Shown here: one piece after another, positions 56,464 to 64,000 of the stretch
How positions within the stretch are numbered: position 1 is the stretch's first letter
Layout: each line of letters opens with the position of its first letter
Source: Lentibacillus persicus
GTDB lineage: Bacteria > Bacillota > Bacilli > Bacillales > Amphibacillaceae
Direction of reading: 5' to 3'
NCBI RefSeq assembly: GCF_900112705.1
Contig: NZ_FOMR01000002.1
Coordinates: 62,001 to 126,000 of the forward strand
DNA length: 64,000 bases
Position numbers and translations under genes: made by a program
The notes under the pieces: model-generated
What the model was told of the DNA's origin: nothing
The model's database searches: none
What the model saw: the letters and a program-made list of their open reading frames with translations, nothing else

Positions 56464-58422
56464 TTATTCATTGCTCGCTTTCTCTCCGGGAAAATCAACA
56501 AACCTGAATAAATCACCGTATATCAGTTGATCAGATAGTTCTAATTCCTTTTCGACTTGCTGTTTGATTGGCATGCATGGCGATCCTTCTTCATGTCCGG
56601 GCTGATTATTTGCTTCTGCTTCAGACTTACGATCTGTTGAAGCGTTCTTTTCTTTTTCTGTTTTTACTGGCGTGCCAGTCTCTCTGTTGTAACAGACACC
56701 ACTGGTTGATACATATTCCTCGCTGATAAAATCGCCGTTTCTCAAACCGATATACCCTTTACGGTCATTAATGAACATACCATTACCGAATTGAATATCC
56801 TCTTCGGCAGAGACACCAAGCAAATTTAATATGGTCGGTTTTACATCAATCTGTCCCGTCACCTTCGACATAATTTTTCCATCTCCGTGACCTGGAATGT
56901 GGACAAACATTGGCACACGCTGCAATTGCACGTGGTCATATGGTGTGATTTCATCCTTTCCTAAAAACTCACTCATAGCTTTGTTATGGTTTTCACTTAT
57001 TCCATAGTGGTCTCCCATCATAACGATGACAGAGTCTTCATAAAGGCCGGATGCTTTCAATTGGTTAAAGAATTGCTTAACTGCCTCGTCCATATAGCGA
57101 ACGGTTGGAAAGTAATTATTCAATGTGCTTGAATTTGAATCATATTTTTCAATTGAGCTATCTTCGTCACTAAGTTCAAATGGAAAGTGGTTCGTGAGTG
57201 TAATAAATCTCGAATAAAACGGCTCTTCCATTGATTGCAAATACTTAATTGACTGTTCAAAGAACGGTTTGTCTTTCAAACCCCAGCCAACTGAGTTTTC
57301 ATTATTAATTTCATATGCTTCTTCTCCATAAAAATGATCTACACCAAGACTTTGGTACATTTGATCACGATTCCAGAAGCTCTTGTTGTTAGCATGAAAA
57401 ACTGCTGAATTATAACCTTCCTCACCTAAAAACTCCGTCATGCTATGGTACTCATTTTCTCCATGCGTAAAAAAGACAGCTCCCCGTGACAGAGGGTATA
57501 GTGAGTTCTCAATCAAAAACTCAGAATCTGACGTTTTTCCCTGCTGTGTCTGATGATAAAAATTCTCAAAATAATACGTACTATCATCACCGACCAGGCT
57601 ATTCAAAAATGGTGTAATCTCTTCCCCATTCACTTCATTGTTGATAACAAAACTTTGGATCGATTCAAGCGTGATAAAGATAACATTTTTATCTTCGGCG
57701 ATACCGTGCAATGGCGATTTTTCATCACTTTCTACTTTTTTATCCACATAGTCTTTTATTTCAGGCAACTCATTTCCATCGGCAAAAACCCGTTGTGTTT
57801 TAACCCGGGAATGGACGGCTGCATCATAGATGTGATAGTTAAATAATCCAATATTTTTCACAAGATATTCACGGTCGAATGCACGGGTAAACAATTGCGG
57901 ACGTTCCATTTCGGCAAGGAAAAAGTTTCCCGCCAGCAACAAAAATGACATGGCTAACGCAAAGACTTTGCCGCTTTTTTGATAGCTCACTGCCATTAAT
58001 TCCGGTTTTTTCTTGCTTAAATACCATATAAGCGCAATATCGAGGAAGAATAAGAGATCATAGAATTCAATCAATGTCAGGATACTTGAACCCAAATCAC
58101 CCATATTGCTTGCCTGGAATAATTGCGGCATTGTAATGAAATCGTTGAATGATCGATAAAACACAAGATTAAAGTATAAAATGAGTGTTCCTATTAAAGC
58201 CGTATAGCGCAAAAATGCCATTTGACGCGACTGTTTCTTAAACCAGACACTGACTGCAAAAATTAGAAAAGCAGAGACGAATGGGTTTATGAGCAGAATA
58301 AATTCCTGCATTTGGTTTTCCAATTCCATATTGAAAGCAAAGCGGTATATTATATACGCTTTAACTCCGAATAAAAGTGTGGCAAGGATAAACAAAGGTA
58401 TTTTGAACTTTTTAAAGTCCAT
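56464..58422 (-). CDS. yqgS: lipoteichoic acid synthase family protein (LtaS/YqgS)
   Basis: 652 aa. Five N-terminal membrane helices (about 8-195) and an extracellular sulfatase-like domain (about 245-560). The glycerolphosphate-accepting Thr is in QGKTSDSEF, with metal ligands in ITLES, MMGDHYG and the FHANNKSFWNRD segment. It polymerises glycerol phosphate from phosphatidylglycerol, or primes it. Location next to glcK-yqgQ fits YqgS of B. subtilis, which is linked to sporulation. C-terminal Lys/Glu-rich tail. ATG after GGGGAGG. Confidence 0.92.
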   Translation of the reverse strand: MDFKKFKIPLFILATLLFGVKAYIIYRFAFNMELENQMQEFILLINPFVSAFLIFAVSVWFKKQSRQMAFLRYTALIGTLILYFNLVFYRSFNDFITMPQLFQASNMGDLGSSILTLIEFYDLLFFLDIALIWYLSKKKPELMAVSYQKSGKVFALAMSFLLLAGNFFLAEMERPQLFTRAFDREYLVKNIGLFNYHIYDAAVHSRVKTQRVFADGNELPEIKDYVDKKVESDEKSPLHGIAEDKNVIFITLESIQSFVINNEVNGEEITPFLNSLVGDDSTYYFENFYHQTQQGKTSDSEFLIENSLYPLSRGAVFFTHGENEYHSMTEFLGEEGYNSAVFHANNKSFWNRDQMYQSLGVDHFYGEEAYEINNENSVGWGLKDKPFFEQSIKYLQSMEEPFYSRFITLTNHFPFELSDEDSSIEKYDSNSSTLNNYFPTVRYMDEAVKQFFNQLKASGLYEDSVIVMMGDHYGISENHNKAMSEFLGKDEITPYDHVQLQRVPMFVHIPGHGDGKIMSKVTGQIDVKPTILNLLGVSAEEDIQFGNGMFINDRKGYIGLRNGDFISEEYVSTSGVCYNRETGTPVKTEKEKNASTDRKSEAEANNQPGHEEGSPCMPIKQQVEKELELSDQLIYGDLFRFVDFPGEKASNE

Positions 58423-58618
58423 TTTAACTTCCTCCCCGAACGACCATTTGACCTTGTATCACAAATGATTGCTATATTAAAAATTCCCAATTTAAATAAA
58501 TTTAAAACATACCGTTACCCTTCACTTATATATGACGCATTCCATCAATAAATGTTTCACATAAAATTATAATGTTAACGAAATGTTATTTTAAAGAATT
58601 TTCTCAAAAAAATAAAGC

Positions 58619-59575
58619 CTAGAAAGTCCTATTTTCGATATTTTGTTCGACTAAGAAAGCAGCGCCTATAATCCCTGCATCATTGCCCAGTTGGGCCGAC
58701 CTAAGTTCACAGCCTTCACTGACACGTCTTAACGCATACCGGCGAAAAGCCTCTTCAATAAGCTGAATGAAATCATTACCTGCTTTTGAGACGCCACCGC
58801 CGATAAGGATTTTCGATGGGTTTAGAATTACAGCAGCATTTGCAATTGAAAATCCCAGGACATCAGCAGTATATGCCATAATATCACTGCATGATTTGAC
58901 GCCATTCTTTGCAAGTTCAACAATATCGCGAGTCGTAATAGATCCATTCAAACGGTATCTTTCAGCCAGCTCACTTTCAGGATTCTGTTCAATTTTTTCC
59001 AACGCTTGCCGGACCATACCGGTAGCTGAAGCAATTGTTTCAAGACATCCTCTTCGGCCACAGTTACAAAGATAACCATCAGGAAAAACTGTAGTATGAC
59101 CGATTTCACCTGCTGTGCCGTTCGCACCGTCTAAAATGTCTCCATTTACGATCACACCTCCACCTACACCGGTGCCCAATGTCAGAGCAAAAAGGTTTTT
59201 TGTCCTGTTGCCGGACCCTTTCCAGTTCTCACCTAATGCAGCAACATTCGCATCGTTTGCAGCATAAACTGGAAGCCCGGAATATGAGTGCATTTCGCTC
59301 GACAAATCTATATTTTTCCATCCAATATTGACGGCTTCATAAACATGGCCGGAAGTACTGTCAATAAAACCGGGCGCTCCTATCCCAATACCTTTTATGG
59401 TACCTTTATCAACATTGCTGCTGATCGACTTCCATATATCCGAAACGATGAAAGTGCCGTTATCAGCTTTATTAGTGGGTATCTCCCACTTCGATATAAT
59501 GTTTCCTTCATGATCGATGAGGCCCATTTTCACAGTCGTGCCCCCAATATCAATCCCAATGATTGGCTTTTCCAT
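58619..59575 (-). CDS. glcK: glucokinase (ROK family)
   Basis: 318 aa. It phosphorylates glucose with ATP. Phosphate motif GIDIGGTTVKMG, ALTLGTGVGGG, and the ROK zinc motif CNCGRRGCLE. ATG after AAAGGAG, 2 bp downstream of yqgQ, as in the B. subtilis yqgQ-glcK pair. Confidence 0.95.
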   Translation of the reverse strand: MEKPIIGIDIGGTTVKMGLIDHEGNIISKWEIPTNKADNGTFIVSDIWKSISSNVDKGTIKGIGIGAPGFIDSTSGHVYEAVNIGWKNIDLSSEMHSYSGLPVYAANDANVAALGENWKGSGNRTKNLFALTLGTGVGGGVIVNGDILDGANGTAGEIGHTTVFPDGYLCNCGRRGCLETIASATGMVRQALEKIEQNPESELAERYRLNGSITTRDIVELAKNGVKSCSDIMAYTADVLGFSIANAAVILNPSKILIGGGVSKAGNDFIQLIEEAFRRYALRRVSEGCELRSAQLGNDAGIIGAAFLVEQNIENRTF

Positions 59576-59577
59576 TA

Positions 59578-59784
59578 TTATTCTCCTTTGGCCTCACGCA
59601 GACGTCTAGCCTCTCCTCGAAGCACCAACAAAGCCTTTTGATAGTCTTCAGACCCGATGAATTGCATCTGGTACAATTCTTTTATTTCACTTTCCATTAA
59701 TTCAAGGTCTGCCCTTCTGTCTCCAATGTAAATAATTGTACCGAATCTTTTTAGTAATTGCCGCACATCATGTACCGTTTCCAT
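59578..59784 (-). CDS. yqgQ: YqgQ family protein
   Basis: 68 aa three-helix bundle (VRQLLKRFGTIIYIGDRRADLELMESEIKELY). Single-stranded nucleic-acid-binding has been suggested for the fold. ATG at 59784 after GGTGAT. Always upstream of glcK in bacilli. Confidence 0.9.
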   Translation of the reverse strand: METVHDVRQLLKRFGTIIYIGDRRADLELMESEIKELYQMQFIGSEDYQKALLVLRGEARRLREAKGE

Positions 59785-59907
59785 ATAAAATCACCAAATT
59801 ATATTATACCAAATAAAGAGGAATTAATGAATAACTAAAACTGTTCTGCCAGTTTCTCAGTGGTCTTCCGTGTCAGAAAGGTTATAAACCCATGCTGGTC
59901 ACACGAT

Positions 59908-59942
59908 AAAAAGACCGCTGGCCTCAACGGTCAGGGTCTTTT
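59908..59942. terminator. terminator of spoVAF
   Basis: Outer stem AAAAGACC/GGTCTTTT with an inner CTGACC/GGCCAG arm, overlapping the stop codon; T-run on the minus strand. Confidence 0.8.
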
Positions 59943-61381
59943 GGGTTTAAGAAAATAGGTCTGCGATTTTTTAACGGTATTGGCGATCGGATCAAAACAT
60001 CACGGAATGCTCTAAATGAAAACGGAAGCAACGGCCAAAAATAGGCAATCCCAAACGAAGACATCCGCATGATATATAACAGCCAAAGCGTAATTCCCGC
60101 GACATAGCCGGTCATACCAAACATCGCGGTCATCAATAAAAGAAACATTCTGATGAGACGGTTTGCCAGACTAAGTTCATAGCTTGGCGTGGCGTATGTC
60201 CCAATCGCAGCAATGGACAGATATAGGACTACTTCATATGAGAACAGACCCACTTCGACTGCAACTTGACCGATTAATATTGCTGCAACCAGACCAAGCG
60301 CTGTCGCCAGAGAAGAAGGCACATGGACTGCAGCGAGCCTTAACACATCAATGCCTATTTCCGCCAACAGAAACTGCACAATCAGTGGAACTGTCCCTTC
60401 TTCGTTTAAGCCGATGAATGAAAGTTCAGCCGGAAGATACTCGGGATGAACCGCGAGGAGATAGTACAACGGAAGTACAAATATTGAGGCAAAAACCGCA
60501 AAATAACGAATGAATCTTAAATATGCACCAACTAAAGGTTTCTGCCGGTACTCCTCCGCGTGCTGAAGATGGTGCCAGAACGTGGCGGGAGTTATCATCA
60601 CACTTGGCGATCCATCAATAATTATCAGCACGTGCCCTTCAAATAAATGTGCGGCAGCCGTATCAGGCCTTTCGGTATAACGGACGCTCGGATACGGGTT
60701 CCAATGCCGGCCGCTTACATACTCCTCAATTGTTTTTTCCGCCATTGCCAGGCCATCTGTATCGATCTTCTCCAATACTTCTTTTGTATCGTCAACACGT
60801 TTCTGATCTGCAATGTCTTCCAAATAGCAAATCGAAATATCAGTCATCGAACGCCTTCCAATTTGCATGTACTCCATTCGCAACGAACGATCCCGCACGC
60901 GCCGTCTGATGAGCGCCGTGTTAAATACAATTGTTTCAACAAACCCATCTCTCGAACCTCTGACCACTCGTTCAAGGTCAGGTTCTTGTGGGGAACGGAC
61001 AGGATAAGTCCGCGCATCAATCATGATTACTTCGTCAATACCTTCTACGATTAATGCTGCCGGTCCGCCAAGCACAAGATCTGAAGCTTGATTCAAATCT
61101 TTAACATGATCGACCTCGATATAAGGAATATAGGTTTTTAACAATTTTTCAAGTGGAGCAGGTTCCAGTTGTTCTGGTTCCAATTGTGCCAGAATACGCA
61201 TTATATAATGCAAAATCTCATCCTTGGCAAAGCCATCAACCATAAATAGTGCCATATTTCGGCCCGCATACTTTAAATCCAGATGGATGATATCAAAACT
61301 TTTATCAACAGCCAGCCGTTCCTTTATGTATGACACATTTTTTGTATATGAAGAAAATAATGGTTTTTGTTCTTTTTGCAT
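59924..61381 (-). CDS. spoVAF: spore germination protein SpoVAF
   Basis: 485 aa GerA/SpoVAF family membrane protein. N-terminal cytosolic domain (1-290, FDIIHLDLKYAGRNMALFMVDGF; TYPVRSPQEPDLERVVRGSRDGFVET) followed by about five helices (about 295-450). In B. subtilis SpoVAF, with FigP, forms a channel that amplifies germination and is encoded at the end of the spoVA operon. Here it is alone, with its own sigma-G-like promoter. ATG after AAGGTGAT. Confidence 0.92.
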   Translation of the reverse strand: MQKEQKPLFSSYTKNVSYIKERLAVDKSFDIIHLDLKYAGRNMALFMVDGFAKDEILHYIMRILAQLEPEQLEPAPLEKLLKTYIPYIEVDHVKDLNQASDLVLGGPAALIVEGIDEVIMIDARTYPVRSPQEPDLERVVRGSRDGFVETIVFNTALIRRRVRDRSLRMEYMQIGRRSMTDISICYLEDIADQKRVDDTKEVLEKIDTDGLAMAEKTIEEYVSGRHWNPYPSVRYTERPDTAAAHLFEGHVLIIIDGSPSVMITPATFWHHLQHAEEYRQKPLVGAYLRFIRYFAVFASIFVLPLYYLLAVHPEYLPAELSFIGLNEEGTVPLIVQFLLAEIGIDVLRLAAVHVPSSLATALGLVAAILIGQVAVEVGLFSYEVVLYLSIAAIGTYATPSYELSLANRLIRMFLLLMTAMFGMTGYVAGITLWLLYIMRMSSFGIAYFWPLLPFSFRAFRDVLIRSPIPLKNRRPIFLNPKDPDR

Positions 61382-61410
61382 TCGATCACCTTTTTATAAG
61401 AAGTCACTCA

Positions 61411-61440
61411 TAGTCTGGCTGAACACCTCCTTTCTATTCA
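61411..61440 (-). promoter_or_regulatory. sigma-G-type promoter of spoVAF
   Basis: Minus strand TGAATA (61440-61435), 17-nt spacer, CAGACTA (61417-61411), one mismatch from CATNHTA. Consistent with forespore expression. Confidence 0.65.
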
Positions 61441-61477
61441 AAAGGAGACATATTGGGACAAACAGTTTCATACATTA

Positions 61478-61963
61478 TTGTGAAAAGCCATTCATATAAG
61501 ACTGTGTACTAAAAAATTATTGTTTGTGACACAACATCCATAAACTGCGAACTAGTTAGTGCCTCGTCCGCCGCTTCGGAAATACACTCCGCTTTTCGCG
61601 GGCGGCTGGTGAGCCTCTTCGTGCTGGCGCACTTCAGTGTCTCACCTATGCCTTTGCTCCCGCAGAAGTCTCCGTGTATTTCCTTCGCTATGGTTGGCTT
61701 GGTCGCATAGTGCTACAGAGACAGTAAGCATCCCCAGCGTAGGCAATATGCGTAGACTCCTATGGGAACAGCACGTGTCCGAAGACCCCGCAAGAAAGCG
61801 GTCTTTGCTTTCTGAGGAGGCTGAGGCCGTGCCCATGGAAAGCGAAGTATATTGCCGGAGCGGATTTCAGCACTTACTGAAATCAAAAAAAGAATTTTCA
61901 CTGGTTCGCAGTTTACTTCAACTAGAGATTAAAGAGCTGCTAAATTTGTGAAAGCCATTCATA
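61478..61963. repeat. MITE-like inverted-repeat element with flanking direct repeats
   Basis: An 18/19-nt direct repeat TTGTGAAA(A)GCCATTCATA occurs at 61478-61496 and 61946-61963. Between them, terminal inverted repeats TAAACTGCGAACTAGT (61541-61556) and ACTGGTTCGCAGTTTA (61900-61915) match at 15 of 16 positions. A longer imperfect inner pair is at 61571-61620 and 61814-61865. The centre is GC-rich and codes for nothing convincing. The left end is repeated at 15063-15106. Reads as a non-autonomous mobile or palindromic element. Confidence 0.65.
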
Positions 61964-61996
61964 CAATGGAAGTTAAAGCTTAAAGGATGGATAAGG

Positions 61997-62857
61997 ATGA
62001 AGAAGTATGTATTAGTTTTAATTGTGGTCAGCACATTCCTGCTACTATATTTATGGGAAGATGACGCAGCACCGGCCATTACATATTTTCCCGAAGATGC
62101 AACTGTAGACTTTGATCAGACCAGTACAGTGCTGAAGCTGATTTCTGAAACAACGCGCGACTCTTATGAAATGCTTTGGAAGAGCCAATCCGTTAGTGAA
62201 CAAAAGCTTTATCTCAGACAGGACGCCTCGTTATTATACAAAAACGGCCAGCTGATGGGAATACGCAGCAAATGGAAGGAAAATACCGATCTTATTAGTA
62301 TTAAAGAAAAATTCAGCGGTGAAGACAGCAATTTTTTTCAGTCAATTTCATTTCATCACGGTGAAGTTCATTATCCTGATGACCAAATTAAAAGCATTCA
62401 CCAGATGACTTACGACCAACTGTATGTCATTGACTCACCAGGTACACGTCTTAAATCATTTAAATCAGCCGCAGACGATGCGGAAAAAGAATGGGCTGAG
62501 CTTTTAAATCATACGACAGAACAACAATTAAAACATCATTGGAAACAGCTTATGGAACATTATACTATTGATGAAAACGCCTACTGGAAAATTCCTCTGA
62601 GCGATCTGAACAAATTCAACAACGAGCCACTCCCTTCTCTCACTCAAGAACAAACAAACCAGATTATGGGTCAGCTGTGGGAAGGCCTTTATAAAAATTA
62701 TATCCTTAAGCTCTCAAATACTGATGCCAAAAAAGTAAACAGTTTTATACCCCTGATATTATTTGATAAAAATAAAGATCATTTATTGGTGTTATTTGAA
62801 TGGAACGGAAAAAAAGAAAGGTTGATTCAACAATATCCCGACAAATTTTCAAATTAA
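61997..62857 (+). CDS. hypothetical membrane-anchored or secreted protein
   Basis: 286 aa. A single N-terminal hydrophobic helix (3-20, YVLVLIVVSTFLLLYLW) without a lipobox, then a soluble extracytoplasmic domain rich in charged residues. No motif I recognise. ATG at 61997 is 10 nt after AAAGG. It stands between the repeat element and yqgP, a spot held by yqgU or similar genes in other bacilli, but no homology is claimed. Confidence 0.75.
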   Translation: MKKYVLVLIVVSTFLLLYLWEDDAAPAITYFPEDATVDFDQTSTVLKLISETTRDSYEMLWKSQSVSEQKLYLRQDASLLYKNGQLMGIRSKWKENTDLISIKEKFSGEDSNFFQSISFHHGEVHYPDDQIKSIHQMTYDQLYVIDSPGTRLKSFKSAADDAEKEWAELLNHTTEQQLKHHWKQLMEHYTIDENAYWKIPLSDLNKFNNEPLPSLTQEQTNQIMGQLWEGLYKNYILKLSNTDAKKVNSFIPLILFDKNKDHLLVLFEWNGKKERLIQQYPDKFSN

Positions 62858-62890
62858 AGAGCTCCGCCTTTATTGATAGAACGGAGCTTA
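62854..62890. terminator. hairpin between the hypothetical gene and yqgP
   Basis: AGCTCCG...CGGAGCT (7 bp, 15-nt loop) between convergent genes; T-runs are weak on both strands. Confidence 0.4.
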
Positions 62891-62896
62891 ATCGTT

Positions 62897-64000
62897 TTAG
62901 TTAGGTTTATTACCGGTAATATGCTCATACAGTTCATGAAAATCTTCATTTTGGGGATTTAGTTCATATGCCTTTTCAATATGTTCTTCAGCGTTCGTTG
63001 AATCATTGTTATCGCTGTATAAAACGGCCAGGTTATAATGCGCTTCCGCTAATGAACTATTTAATTCAACCGATATTTCCAAGTCCGCTATTGCTTCTTC
63101 AGTATTTTCTAATCTGATTTGACTATAGGCACGCTGGAATAACAAATGACTTTTCAAATCACTTTCTGATCCATCTGAAAGCTGGAGACCTTCTGTTACA
63201 ACAGCTATAACTCTTTCATATTGCTCCTCTGCAATCAACTGCTCAGCTTTCATTAATTGGTATTCGGCACTGCTTTCATTATGTTGAACGCCGTAGACAG
63301 CTAACCCGACGATCAAGAGACTATACACAATGAAAGCCGCTGTTTGAATAATAAGATTCTTTTTTTTCGGCAAATACAAAACAGCGGATGCAACAAATCC
63401 GGAAATCAACCCGCCCATATGGGCTCCATTATCCACTTGGGGAACACTTAATCCAAACACAATATTGATTCCTATAACAATAAGTAAATTCATCCCCATT
63501 GTCTGAAAAAAAATCCTTCTATGAATACATCCGAAAAATAATAGGGCGCCGAATAAACCAAACAGCGCGCCCGAAGCGCCTGCGGATACATTGGTGGTGA
63601 AGGCAAAACTCGCTAATCCCCCACCTATACCTGCCATAAAATAAATCACAATAAACCTGAGGGAACCATAGATCCGTTCTACCGCCGTTCCCAGATAGTA
63701 TACAGCCAGCATATTCAATAGGATATGAGCAATGCCGATATGCAGGAACATAGACGAAATAATTCGCCACCATTCGCCGTCCTCGATGATAGCCGGATTA
63801 TATTTCGCACCAAACTCAATCAACCTTGCGGGGGAGGTACTATCGCCGTTCATTTCAAGCAAAAAAAATAATAGAATATTGACCGCCAGGAGAATATACG
63901 TTAATAAAGGCTTTCCATATGAAAATATATCTTTGATTTCGTTCTCTTTCTGCTTGATTTTTCCTGTTAACTTTTCACGAATCTGATTAACTTCTTCTTC
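62897..64000 (-). CDS. gluP: rhomboid intramembrane protease GluP/YqgP (5' end outside window)
   Basis: 367 residues visible; the N-terminal cytosolic domain lies beyond the right edge. Six or seven membrane helices with the catalytic Ser in NVSAGASGALFG and His in NGAHMGGLISG. The C-terminal ~110 residues form TPR-like repeats (AEQLIAEEQYERVIAVV; AEAHYNLAVLYSDN). In B. subtilis YqgP cleaves the Mg2+ transporter MgtE in high Mn2+ and acts as adaptor for FtsH. Confidence 0.93.
   Translation of the reverse strand, partial: EEEVNQIREKLTGKIKQKENEIKDIFSYGKPLLTYILLAVNILLFFLLEMNGDSTSPARLIEFGAKYNPAIIEDGEWWRIISSMFLHIGIAHILLNMLAVYYLGTAVERIYGSLRFIVIYFMAGIGGGLASFAFTTNVSAGASGALFGLFGALLFFGCIHRRIFFQTMGMNLLIVIGINIVFGLSVPQVDNGAHMGGLISGFVASAVLYLPKKKNLIIQTAAFIVYSLLIVGLAVYGVQHNESSAEYQLMKAEQLIAEEQYERVIAVVTEGLQLSDGSESDLKSHLLFQRAYSQIRLENTEEAIADLEISVELNSSLAEAHYNLAVLYSDNNDSTNAEEHIEKAYELNPQNEDFHELYEHITGNKPN

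Noticed and set aside
61637-61951. ORFs inside the 61.5-kb repeat
   Set aside because: Low-complexity, Cys/Arg-rich translations without ribosome sites; explained by the inverted-repeat element.
1-64000. tRNA, rRNA, CRISPR or prophage content
   Set aside because: None found on reading both strands; gene order is core chromosomal throughout.

Overview
The window is chromosomal DNA of an endospore-forming, naturally competent, low-to-moderate-GC Gram-positive bacterium of the Bacillaceae. Gene order follows the Bacillus subtilis yqjA-yqgP stretch almost gene for gene. The presence of an OLE RNA, a B12-dependent ribonucleotide reductase and the general protein character suggest the halophilic or alkaliphilic genera (Virgibacillus, Lentibacillus, Oceanobacillus or relatives). 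The genus is an inference; no rRNA is present to settle it.

Layout. 1-13.2 kb: branched-chain amino/keto acid catabolism. This comprises a methylmalonyl-CoA mutase, the bacilliredoxin brxB, and the bkd operon (ptb-bcd-buk-lpdV-bkdAA-bkdAB-bkdB) read from a sigma-54 promoter next to its activator gene bkdR. A tiny Prli42-like stressosome membrane protein sits at the left. 13.3-15 kb: yqzF and an aspartokinase. 15.1-25.7 kb: spo0A, spoIVB, recN, argR, tlyA, then oapA with the ~600-nt OLE RNA, then ispA-xseB-xseA-folD-nusB. The dxs gene usually found in this cluster is absent. 25.9-36.4 kb: yqhY-accC-accB (fatty acid synthesis), the complete spoIIIA operon (AA-AH, with a sigma-E promoter), efp, yqhT, aroQ, yqhR. 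36.7-42.5 kb: yqhP, a patatin-like protein, mntR, nrdJ interrupted by a 499-nt group I intron and preceded by two NrdR boxes, and a rhodanese. 42.6-49.4 kb: glycine cleavage genes gcvT-gcvPA-gcvPB under a tandem glycine riboswitch, plus yqhH and yqhG. 49.4-54.1 kb: yqzE, aroK and the comG operon for the competence pseudopilus. 54.2-64 kb: a SufR-like regulator, yqgY, a candidate small RNA with its own promoter and terminator, a metallo-beta-lactamase-fold hydrolase whose only plausible start codon is AUU, yqgW, a lipoteichoic acid synthase, glucokinase, yqgQ, an orphan spoVAF, a MITE-like repeat, a hypothetical exported protein and a rhomboid protease cut by the window edge.

The most notable items are the OLE RNA with its partner OapA and no dxs, the group I intron in the conserved SRRG-AQM site of nrdJ, AUU initiation (forced for yqgX, suggested for ptb and yqzE with the same 8-nt Shine-Dalgarno spacing), a probable new small RNA at 55.3 kb, and a dispersed inverted-repeat element with a solo terminal copy at 15.1 kb. 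No tRNA, rRNA, CRISPR array, prophage or transposase gene was seen.
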